NCBI GenBank assembly: GCA_013151775.1
Contig: JAADHO010000204.1
Location: 8,580 to 54,616, forward strand
DNA from: Deltaproteobacteria bacterium
GTDB taxonomy: Bacteria; Myxococcota_A; Polyangia; Polyangiales; Houyiibacteriaceae
Direction: 5' to 3'
DNA: 46,037 nucleotides
Shown here: positions 30,840 through 38,715 of the stretch, piece after piece
Layout: every line of letters starts with the position of its first letter
How positions within the stretch are numbered: the first letter of the stretch is position 1
Position numbers and translations under genes: made by a program
Notes under the pieces: model-generated
Told to the model about the DNA's origin: nothing
The model's database searches: none
The model's input: only the letters and a program-made list of their open reading frames with translations

Positions 30840-31897
30840 GCCCGGTGCAGAAGCCCGCCGACTCGGACGTGTACGTCCGGGCCGTGCGCCTGACCAAGTG
30901 GTACGGCAAGGTCACCGCCCTGTCGGATCTCTCACTGCATCTCGAGCCGGGGATCTGGGGCCTCTTGGGTCCGAACGGTTCCGGCAAGACCACCTTCCTC
31001 AGCCTGGTGGCGGGACAGCTCAAGCCCAGCCTGGGCGAGGTGCAGGTCGCGGGCGAGCGCCCCTTCGCCAACCCCAACGTGCTGCGCCGCATCGGCCTAT
31101 GTCCCGAGGCCGACGCGCTCTACGACGAGCTGACGGGGCTCGAGCTGGTCAGCGCCCTGGCTGAGCTCTCGGGCTACCCGCGCGCCCAAGCCCGTGAGCG
31201 GGCGGCCCAGGCCCTGGACGAATTCGGTCTGACGAGCGCCATGGAGCGCAAGTCCGGGGGCTACAGCCGCGGCATGCGCCAACGCGTGAAGCTGGCCCAA
31301 GCCATCGTGCACGACCCCGACGTGCTGCTGCTCGACGAACCTCTCACCGGCACGGATCCCACCTCGCGCGCGGTCATCTTGGAGTCCGTGAAGCGCCGCG
31401 CCAGCGAGGGCGCCATCGTGCTCTTCTCGACCCACGTCCTGCCCGAGATCGAGGCGCTGACCGACCGCGTGCTCTTGATCGCCCGCGGGCAATTGGTCGC
31501 CAAAGGTGAGGTGCACGAGATCCGCGAGCTGCTCGAGGAGCACCCGCATCACGTACGCGTGGAGTGCGATCGGCCACGGGAGCTGGCGGCGGCCCTGATG
31601 CAGGTCGCGGGCATCGTCGGCGTGCACTTCCCCGGCGACTCCGCGGCCGTCTTCCAGACCCGAGACCCGGACGCGACCTACGCGGCCGTGTGCCGCGTCG
31701 CCGTCGAGGGCGCCTTCGACGTCCACTCTCTGACCAGCCCGGACGCCTCCCTCGAGGCGCTCTTCCACTACCTGGTCGAGCGCAGCGCCCACATGGCGGG
31801 CACGGGCTCGGACGCAGCGGTCGGCAGCGCGCTGCCATCACCCTTCGCCGGCGCCGCGAAGACCAGCGCGGCGGCTGGAGAAAGCAGCGCCCCATGA
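30836..31897 (+). CDS. ABC transporter ATP-binding protein
   Basis: GTG start VSPVQKPADSDVYVRAVRLTKWYGKVTAL; LLGPNGSGKTTFL; SGGYSRGMRQRVKLAQAIVHDPDVLLLDEPLTG. Confidence 0.93.
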   Translation: MSPVQKPADSDVYVRAVRLTKWYGKVTALSDLSLHLEPGIWGLLGPNGSGKTTFLSLVAGQLKPSLGEVQVAGERPFANPNVLRRIGLCPEADALYDELTGLELVSALAELSGYPRAQARERAAQALDEFGLTSAMERKSGGYSRGMRQRVKLAQAIVHDPDVLLLDEPLTGTDPTSRAVILESVKRRASEGAIVLFSTHVLPEIEALTDRVLLIARGQLVAKGEVHEIRELLEEHPHHVRVECDRPRELAAALMQVAGIVGVHFPGDSAAVFQTRDPDATYAAVCRVAVEGAFDVHSLTSPDASLEALFHYLVERSAHMAGTGSDAAVGSALPSPFAGAAKTSAAAGESSAP

Positions 31898-32682
31898 CCG
31901 CCCCCGACGTGCCCTCCTTCCCGACCTCCGTGTTGGCTGTCGCGCGGCTCTCCGGCCTGCGGCTGATGCGCGGCAAGAAGCTGCGCCTGGCCGTCGTGGC
32001 CACCCTCTTGGTGCTCTTCGCCGTGGTCGCCTCGCGCTATCTCGGCGACGGCGTGGATCCGGCCGTCGCCACCCGCGAAGGCACGGAGTGGGGCTTCTTT
32101 CGTCTGCTGCTCTTCCTCGTGCCCTTCCTGTTCAACTCCGGTGCCATCGCCGAGGAGGTGGAGGCGCGCACCTTCAGCTTGCTCGCTGCGCGCCCCGTGT
32201 CGCGCCCGGCCATCGTCTTCGGCAAGCTGATGGCAGGAGCCGCCTTCTCCCTGCTGGTGATCGTCCCTGGCCTGTTGCTGCTTCACGTGGCCTGCTTCGC
32301 CACGGAGCCCAGCGCCATGTTCGAGCAATTCCCCGGAACGCTCCGGGTGATCGGCGCCGCCACCCTGCTGACGCTCTTCTACTCCACCGTCTGCGCCTTC
32401 TGGGGCGCGCTGCTGCCGGAGGCCGCCGGGATCGTCTCCGCCCTCTATCTGTCCGTGGTGGAGTTCTGCTTCGCGTGGACGCCCGGCTTCTTCCGCTTCA
32501 TCTCCATGAACTACCTGGCTCAACAGATCGCCGGCTTCCCCAAGCGAGGGTTCTTGCTCGACAGCATCCCCGACCTCTCCGCCCCGATCGCCATCGGGGT
32601 GCTCGTGAGCGCCACCGTGCTCTTCGCGGCCCTCGGCGCGCTGGTGGTCGGACTCAGCGAGTATCGTTTTGCCAGCGCCTGA
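31894..32682 (+). CDS. ABC-2 type transporter permease
   Basis: MTAPDVPSFPTSVLAVARLSGLRLMRGKKLRLAVVATLLVLF; SGAIAEEVEARTFSLLAARPVSRPAIVFGKL; overlaps the ATPase stop by 4 nt. Confidence 0.87.
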   Translation: MTAPDVPSFPTSVLAVARLSGLRLMRGKKLRLAVVATLLVLFAVVASRYLGDGVDPAVATREGTEWGFFRLLLFLVPFLFNSGAIAEEVEARTFSLLAARPVSRPAIVFGKLMAGAAFSLLVIVPGLLLLHVACFATEPSAMFEQFPGTLRVIGAATLLTLFYSTVCAFWGALLPEAAGIVSALYLSVVEFCFAWTPGFFRFISMNYLAQQIAGFPKRGFLLDSIPDLSAPIAIGVLVSATVLFAALGALVVGLSEYRFASA

Positions 32683-32703
32683 ACCCAGGCCGACGGGGGG
32701 CTG

Positions 32704-33342
32704 ATGCGGGCCGTCGCCCACGTGAGCGTGGCCAGAGCCGAGGTGCGCGGCAGACGCCTCGGACGTCACGCGGCGCGCGTCCTGGCCGGCGGCAGCGCCT
32801 GCGCCGTGGCCAGCGCTCGAGGCTGGCCGCGCCTCTTCGCGCCATGCCTCGAGGTGAGCCTAGACGGATTCGCCGCCTGCATCGGCGAGCGCTGCGGATC
32901 GCCCGAAGAGCGCTTGGAAAAGGCGCTCGAAGCCGCTCGCGAGGCCCTGGCGGCCTACCTCGATCGCCTGGTCGAGCGCGTACTGCCCGACGTCGCGCTC
33001 ACGGCCTTCGTGCTCGGCGACGGCGCCCTGCACGCCGCCCGCGTGGGCGGAGGTCGCGTGTACATGCACCGGCGAGGCAAGACCGCCCGGCTCACGCCCC
33101 GCGGCGAACCCGGAGGTGGACTCTTGACCGCTCCCATCGAGCGATCCGACACCAACCTGCGCAGCGGAGACCTGATCCTCGCGGGCTCGTCCTCGGCGTT
33201 CTCCGCCAACGCCGTGGAGGCCGCCGCCGAGGCTGTGGCACGCGACCCGAGTGTGCCGCCGAGCGTGCTGGCCAACATGCTCACCACGCCCGCCGCCGAC
33301 GCCGCCATCGGCGCCGTGGCGCTGGTCGCGCGAGTGCGCTGA
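32704..33342 (+). CDS. PP2C-like protein lacking canonical metal-binding residues (putative pseudophosphatase)
   Basis: VALTAFVLGDGALHAARVGGGRVYMHRRGKTARLT and LRSGDLILAGSSSAF follow the PP2C spacing (LHVANVGDSRAYL..., L.pGDLLLLCSDGL) with the Asp motifs replaced. Confidence 0.6.
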   Translation: MRAVAHVSVARAEVRGRRLGRHAARVLAGGSACAVASARGWPRLFAPCLEVSLDGFAACIGERCGSPEERLEKALEAAREALAAYLDRLVERVLPDVALTAFVLGDGALHAARVGGGRVYMHRRGKTARLTPRGEPGGGLLTAPIERSDTNLRSGDLILAGSSSAFSANAVEAAAEAVARDPSVPPSVLANMLTTPAADAAIGAVALVARVR

Positions 33343-33372
33343 CGCCTCGGCCCAGCCTCACTCGACCCAGCC

Positions 33373-36300
33373 TCAGGGCACAGGCGGCGGTACGGGACCG
33401 CCGACGGGAACACATTGACCACGCCGCCGCCCGCTGGTCACGCAGCGCAGACCGGGCTGCACCATGTCACAGAAGGACTGGCCGCCGAGGAAGTCGCAGC
33501 GCGGCGCGCACACGCGATAGGTCTGCGTCCAGCACACCTGCTCGAGACTCCCCACGCCAACGCAGTCGCTGTTGCGATCGCAGCGACAGGTGAAGATATC
33601 CGTCTGTCCGTCGCCGGTGTTGTCGATGCCGTCACAGCACTCGCCGGCGGCGCCGAAGGGTGAGCAGTCCGGATCCGCGCAGTCCAGCGGCCCGTCGCAG
33701 TCGTTGTCGAGGCCGTCGGTGCACATGGCGACGCCCTTCTCGCGCGCCGTGCACACCATCGCGTCGGGCAGCCCGGCATCGAACGGGCCCGCGTCGGGCG
33801 GCCCGGCGTCCACGAAGCAGGCGGGATCGCCCGCACACTGCGGGTCGGCGCAGTCCGTCAACCCATTGCAGTCGTCGTCCGCGCCGTTCACGCAGCTGGC
33901 CTCCGTCGGCAGGCACACGGGCGCGCAGGCGGGATCGCCCGCGCAGTCTGGATCCGCGCAGTCCACCAGCCCGTCGCAGTCCTCGTCGATGGGCACGTTG
34001 CAGATCTCCCTCGGCAAACACGCGCCGCAGACCGGATCCGACGCGCAGTCGGGATCCGCGCAGTCCGTCAGGCCGTCGCAGTCGTCGTCCGTGGCGTTCC
34101 TGCAGCGCAGCCCCCCGGCCTCGGGCACGCAGGCGCCCGTGCACGCGGGATCGAAGACGCAGGCGAAGTCGTCGCAGTCGGTCCGCCCGTTGCAGTCGTC
34201 GTCCACGCCGTTGCCGCAGAACACCTCGCGCGGCAGGCAGACCATGCAGATGGGGTTGCCCGTGCAGTCCGAGTCGGAGCAGTCGACGCGTCCGTCGCAG
34301 TCGTCGTCCACGCCGTTGCGGCATTGCTCGGCGGTGGGCACACAGCAGGCGGCCGAATCGACGCAGTCCGGATCGGCGCAGTCGGACAGTCCGTCGCAGT
34401 CGTCATCGCGGCCGTTTCCGCACACCTCGGGCGAGCAGACGATGCAGGCGGCGTCCATGGCGCAGTCGGGATCCGCGCAGTCCACGAGTCCGTCGCAGTC
34501 CTCGTCGTTGCCTCCGGTGCAGGCCTCGGGCACGGGCAGGCAGCAGGCGACGTCGGCCGTGCAGTCCGGATCCGCGCAGTCGGTGCGGCCATCGCAGTCG
34601 TCGTCGCGGCCGTCGGCGCAGCGCGTCTCGAAGGGATCGCAGACCGTGCAGGCCGGATCCCCAGCGCAGTCGGGATCGTCGCAATCGGTCAGTCCGTCGC
34701 AGTCCTCGTCGAACGGGATGTTGCACTGCTCCGGGAAACAGACGCTGCACAGAGGCTGGCCCGAGCAGTCTGGGTCCGCGCAGTCGACCAAGCCGTCGCA
34801 GTCGTCGTCGCGGCCGTTGCGGCAGGCCTCGGGCACGCAGCCGGGACCGCAGGTCGGCTCGCTCGCGCAGTCGGGATCCGCGCAATCGGCCAAGCCGTCG
34901 CAGTCGTCGTCGATGGCGTCTGTGCAGATCTCCACAGGTCCACAGAAGCTGCAGATGCGTGTGCCCGCGCAGTCCGGGTCGTCGCAGTCGAGCAGCCCGT
35001 CGCAGTCGTTGTCGATGCCGTCGCGACAGATCTCGGCGGCCACACAGGCGCAATTCGAGGAGCTGGCGCAGTCCGGATCCGCGCAGTCGACCAAGCCGTC
35101 GCAGTCCTCGTCGCGGCCGTTGTTGCAGAGCTCGGGCGTACAGGTGTCGCAGGCCGGATCCATGGCGCAGTCCGTGTCGGAGCAGTCGATGCGATCGTCG
35201 CAGTCGTTGTCGACTCCGTCGCCGCAGATCTCGGGCGTGCAGACGATGCACGCTGGATCCATGGCGCAGTCGGGATCGGAGCAGTCGACGCGGCCGTCGC
35301 AGTCCTCATCCTCTCCGCCCGTGCAGACCTCGGGTGTGCAGACGATGCACGCAGGCACGCTCGCGCAGTCCGGATCCGCGCAGTCCGTCAGTCCGTCGCA
35401 GTCCTCGTCGACCCCGCCGCTGCAGCGCTCCGGGGTCGGTACGCAGATTGGGCACAGAGGCCCGCCCATGCAGTCGGGATCGTTGCAATCGACCAGCCCA
35501 TCGCAGTCCTCGTCCTCCCCGCCCGAGCAGAGCTCCGGGGTGCACACGCTGCAGAAGGGATCGCTGACGCAGTCGCTGTCGGAGCAATCGGTCAGCCCGT
35601 CGCAGTCGTCGTCCGCGCCGTTGCCGCAGACCTCTGGACGCGGCATGCAGCAGCGCGGCTCTGAGCGGCACTCCGAGTCGGCGCAATCGGTCAGCCCGTC
35701 GCAGTCCTCGTCGAGTCCGTCGAAGCAGTTGGTCTCGGCGGGCGCGCACACGCGGCAGGCGGGATCCGCGGCGCAGTCGCTGTCGGCGCAGTCGATGCGC
35801 CCGTCGCAGTCCTCGTCGACCAAGCCCGTACAAAGTTCGCGCGCACCGGGGTTCACCGCGCGGTTGTCGTCGTCGCAGTCGTTGCCGCCGCAGCCGTCGT
35901 CCGTGTAGCCGTCGCGGTCCCGGTCCGGCGCTCGGTGACCGCAAGCGCCCGTGGCCTCGTCACAGCTGTCGACCGTGCAGGACACGCCGTCGGAGCAGTT
36001 CGGGCTCATCCCGGGCAAGCAGCCGCGTCGCGGGTCACAGCTCTCCACACCGTCGCAGTAGAGCCCGTTGTCGCAGAGGGCGTCGCGGGGGGTGCTGATG
36101 CAGCCACCGGCGGCCTCGTTGCAGGCGTCCTCCGTGCAGCCGATGCCGTCATCGCAGCGCGGCAGGGCGCCCGACTGACACACGCTGTCCACGCAGAGTT
36201 CCACGCCGTCGCAAACGAAGCCGTCGTCGCAATCGGCGTCGCCCGTGCAACCGACCACCTCGCAGCCGCCGGGGATCACGCAGATGGTTCCGTCGGGACA

Positions 36301-36627
36301 CAGCGCGGGATCGGGCGCGGACTCGCAGCCACGGCTCGACTCGACACAGCGATCCGCCGTGCAGGAGATGCCGTCGTCACAGTAGATCGGTTCACCGGCG
36401 GTGCAGGTCCCCGCGAGGCACTGCTCCGCGCCGTTGCAGAAGAAGCCGTCGTCACATTCGGAGTCCGCGCGGCAGCCCAAGGGCGCGTCGGGCATGGCCC
36501 GGTCGCGACCGGGGCCTCCGTCGTCGAAGGTGTTGAGGGTGCTGCGCCCGCACGCCAAGGCGAGGGGCAGGAGCAAGAGGGCGGGCCAGAGGCGCGCCGC
36601 GCGCAGAGGTCGAATCATGGAAGACAT
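33373..36627 (-). CDS. Large Cys/Asp-rich MopE-like repeat lipoprotein
   Basis: LLLLPLALACGRSTLNTFDDGG lipobox; N-terminal DDGFFCNGAEQCLAGTC modules; about 21 copies of DEDCDGLxDCADPDCxxxPxC. Confidence 0.88.
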   Translation of the reverse strand: MSSMIRPLRAARLWPALLLLPLALACGRSTLNTFDDGGPGRDRAMPDAPLGCRADSECDDGFFCNGAEQCLAGTCTAGEPIYCDDGISCTADRCVESSRGCESAPDPALCPDGTICVIPGGCEVVGCTGDADCDDGFVCDGVELCVDSVCQSGALPRCDDGIGCTEDACNEAAGGCISTPRDALCDNGLYCDGVESCDPRRGCLPGMSPNCSDGVSCTVDSCDEATGACGHRAPDRDRDGYTDDGCGGNDCDDDNRAVNPGARELCTGLVDEDCDGRIDCADSDCAADPACRVCAPAETNCFDGLDEDCDGLTDCADSECRSEPRCCMPRPEVCGNGADDDCDGLTDCSDSDCVSDPFCSVCTPELCSGGEDEDCDGLVDCNDPDCMGGPLCPICVPTPERCSGGVDEDCDGLTDCADPDCASVPACIVCTPEVCTGGEDEDCDGRVDCSDPDCAMDPACIVCTPEICGDGVDNDCDDRIDCSDTDCAMDPACDTCTPELCNNGRDEDCDGLVDCADPDCASSSNCACVAAEICRDGIDNDCDGLLDCDDPDCAGTRICSFCGPVEICTDAIDDDCDGLADCADPDCASEPTCGPGCVPEACRNGRDDDCDGLVDCADPDCSGQPLCSVCFPEQCNIPFDEDCDGLTDCDDPDCAGDPACTVCDPFETRCADGRDDDCDGRTDCADPDCTADVACCLPVPEACTGGNDEDCDGLVDCADPDCAMDAACIVCSPEVCGNGRDDDCDGLSDCADPDCVDSAACCVPTAEQCRNGVDDDCDGRVDCSDSDCTGNPICMVCLPREVFCGNGVDDDCNGRTDCDDFACVFDPACTGACVPEAGGLRCRNATDDDCDGLTDCADPDCASDPVCGACLPREICNVPIDEDCDGLVDCADPDCAGDPACAPVCLPTEASCVNGADDDCNGLTDCADPQCAGDPACFVDAGPPDAGPFDAGLPDAMVCTAREKGVAMCTDGLDNDCDGPLDCADPDCSPFGAAGECCDGIDNTGDGQTDIFTCRCDRNSDCVGVGSLEQVCWTQTYRVCAPRCDFLGGQSFCDMVQPGLRCVTSGRRRGQCVPVGGPVPPPVP
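33660..35850 (-). repeat. Coding tandem repeat array of about 0.1 kb units (DEDCDGLTDCADPDC module)
   Basis: Recurring + strand cgcagtcgggatccgcgcagtcggtcagtccgtcgcagtcctcgtcg variants across the whole interval. Confidence 0.9.
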
Positions 36628-36814
36628 ACCGTTCCCCCCTAGCTCGGGGCCGCACCAATGTAGACCAAAACGAGGCGCGGGGCGAAAACGCCACTAGAAC
36701 ACACTTCACTCGAGGTCCAGCGCCCACCCGAGGCAGACGCGCTGAAAGTCTACACGCCTTGGGAATAGACACCCAGCCCACGTGTTCAGGGGGCGCGACC
36801 AGACCCTGGCTGGC

Positions 36815-36842
36815 TTGACTGCGAGGTCCTCGCAGTTACCAT
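36815..36842 (+). promoter_or_regulatory. Candidate sigma70-like promoter with embedded perfect 19-nt inverted repeat (operator candidate)
   Basis: TTGACT (36815-36820), 16-nt spacer, TACCAT (36837-36842); ACTGCGAGG-T-CCTCGCAGT at 36818-36836. Confidence 0.5.
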
Positions 36843-36880
36843 CCGCCGCCCCGCTCCGGGGCCGTGGGAGAAGAGTTCAA

Positions 36881-37990
36881 ATGACTGAAGTGATGATCGA
36901 AGCCCGACACCTCACGAAACGCTACGGCGACGTGAAGGCGCTCGATGACGTCAGCTTCGAGGTGAAGAAGGGTGAGGTGCTCGGTTTTCTCGGCCCGAAC
37001 GGCGCTGGCAAGACCACGACCATGAAGATCCTGACCTGCTTCATCGCGCCCACGCAGGGCACGGCGAAGGTGAACGGGGTCGACATCTTCGAGGACTCCC
37101 TCGCGGTCCGAAGCGCCATCGGCTACCTGCCCGAGAGCACACCCCTCTACACCGAGATGATGGTCACCGAATACCTGGATTTCGTGGCGCGCATGCGCGG
37201 ATTCCGTGGTGAAGATGCCCGCAAACGCATCGCCAAGGTGGTCGACCAGACCGCCCTCGGCGCGGTCTTCGGCAAGGAGATCCGCGCCCTCTCCAAGGGC
37301 TACCGGCAGCGCGTCGGCATCGCCCAGGCGCTGATCCACGAGCCTCCCCTGCTGATCCTCGACGAGCCACTCAGCGGCCTCGATCCCAACCAAGCGGCGG
37401 AGGTGCGCCAGCTCATCACCCATCTGGGCAAAGAGCGCACGGTCATCCTCTCGACGCACAACCTGGCCGAAGTGCAGACCACCTGCAGCCGCGTGCTGAT
37501 CATCGCCAACGGCAAGCTGGTGGCGGACGACACGCCCGAGGAGCTGCGCGATCGCGCCGGCAAGCCGCGTGTGATCGCCACCTTCGTCGCCGAAGGTGCC
37601 GAGCTCGAGAAGGTGCGCAAGGTGCTCGCTGGGATTCCGGGCGTGGCCGAGGTGAAGCGCATCGACGGTGGCGGCACGGAGGCCGAGTACGCGCTCACCG
37701 CGCGAGGGTCGGACGATCTGCGGCCGATGGTCTTCCGGGCCGCAGCCAAGAACGAGCTCAACCTGGTCGGCCTCGAGCAGCGAGGCGAGAACCTCGAGGA
37801 CGTGTTCCGTGACCTGACCATGGCGGACGCCCCCGAGACCGCGAAGAAGACGACGTCCGACGAGAAGAAGTCCAGCGAGCCCGAGAAGCAGAAGACGTCC
37901 GACGCCGCTCCGGCGAAGGACACCACGAGCGACACCGAAGATGAAAAACCCGCCGACGCCGACAAGAGCGACGACGAGAGCGCGGCCTAG
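36881..37990 (+). CDS. ABC transporter ATP-binding protein (GldA-like)
   Basis: MTEVMIEARHLTKRYGDVKALDDVSFEVKKGEVLGFLGPNGAGKTTTMKILTCF; LSKGYRQRVGIAQALIHEPPLLILDEPLSGLDP; Lys/Glu/Asp-rich C-terminal tail. Confidence 0.93.
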   Translation: MTEVMIEARHLTKRYGDVKALDDVSFEVKKGEVLGFLGPNGAGKTTTMKILTCFIAPTQGTAKVNGVDIFEDSLAVRSAIGYLPESTPLYTEMMVTEYLDFVARMRGFRGEDARKRIAKVVDQTALGAVFGKEIRALSKGYRQRVGIAQALIHEPPLLILDEPLSGLDPNQAAEVRQLITHLGKERTVILSTHNLAEVQTTCSRVLIIANGKLVADDTPEELRDRAGKPRVIATFVAEGAELEKVRKVLAGIPGVAEVKRIDGGGTEAEYALTARGSDDLRPMVFRAAAKNELNLVGLEQRGENLEDVFRDLTMADAPETAKKTTSDEKKSSEPEKQKTSDAAPAKDTTSDTEDEKPADADKSDDESAA

Positions 37991-38002
37991 GCAGAAAGCA
38001 TC

Positions 38003-38713
38003 ATGTCCAACACATCAACCATCGCGGGACGTCAGTTCCGCAGCTACTTCAACGGCGCCGCCGCCTACATCGTGATCTCGATCGTGATGCTGGCTCTGGG
38101 CATCCTCTTCTGGAAGACCTTCTTCCTCTACGGCAAGTCGACCACGCGCGAGATGTTCCGCTGGCTCTCGCTGATCCTCGTCTTCGCAGCGCCTGCCATC
38201 AGCATGGGCCTGCTCGCCGAGGAGAAGCGCACGGGCACCATCGAGCTGTTGATCACCATGCCCGTGAAGGACTCCGAGGTGATCCTCGGGAAATACATTG
38301 GCGTCATGGGCCTCTACGTCGTGTTGCTGCTCTTGACTCTTCCCTACCCCTTCAGCGTGAGCAGCCTGGGCCACCTCGATTGGGGCACCGTCATCTCCGG
38401 CTACGTCGGTCTCTTCCTCTGGGGTGGCGCGATGCTGGCCATCGGCCTGATGGCCTCGAGCTTCACGGACAACCAGCTAGTAGCCTTCTTCATCGGCCTC
38501 GCCATCAACTTCTCCCTCTGGTTGATCGGCCCGATGTTGCAGCTCTTGCCCGCGGAGTTCGCCTCGATCTTCCAGTGGCTCTCCTTCGACTTCCACTTCG
38601 AGCGCATGCAGCGCGGCGTGATCGCCGTGCGAGACGTGATCTACTTCCTCTCGATCGTCGCTATCGGCCTCTCCGTGGCCTTCCGTTCCCTCGAATCCCG
38701 ACGCTGGAGCTGA
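38003..38713 (+). CDS. ABC transporter permease (GldF-like)
   Basis: FRSYFNGAAAYIVISIVMLALGILFWKTFFLY; AAPAISMGLLAEEKRTGTIELLITMPVKDSEVILGKYIG; multiple TM segments. Confidence 0.92.
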   Translation: MSNTSTIAGRQFRSYFNGAAAYIVISIVMLALGILFWKTFFLYGKSTTREMFRWLSLILVFAAPAISMGLLAEEKRTGTIELLITMPVKDSEVILGKYIGVMGLYVVLLLLTLPYPFSVSSLGHLDWGTVISGYVGLFLWGGAMLAIGLMASSFTDNQLVAFFIGLAINFSLWLIGPMLQLLPAEFASIFQWLSFDFHFERMQRGVIAVRDVIYFLSIVAIGLSVAFRSLESRRWS

Positions 38714-38715
38714 AC

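Noticed and set aside
33660-35850. Regular repeats that could suggest a CRISPR array
   Set aside because: Repeats are coding, diverged, in frame with a Cys/Asp module and have no unique spacers.
33572-35908. 778-aa + strand ORF rich in QSGSAQSVSPSQSSS repeats
   Set aside because: Antisense shadow of the MopE-like repeat gene; the regularity mirrors the sense repeats.
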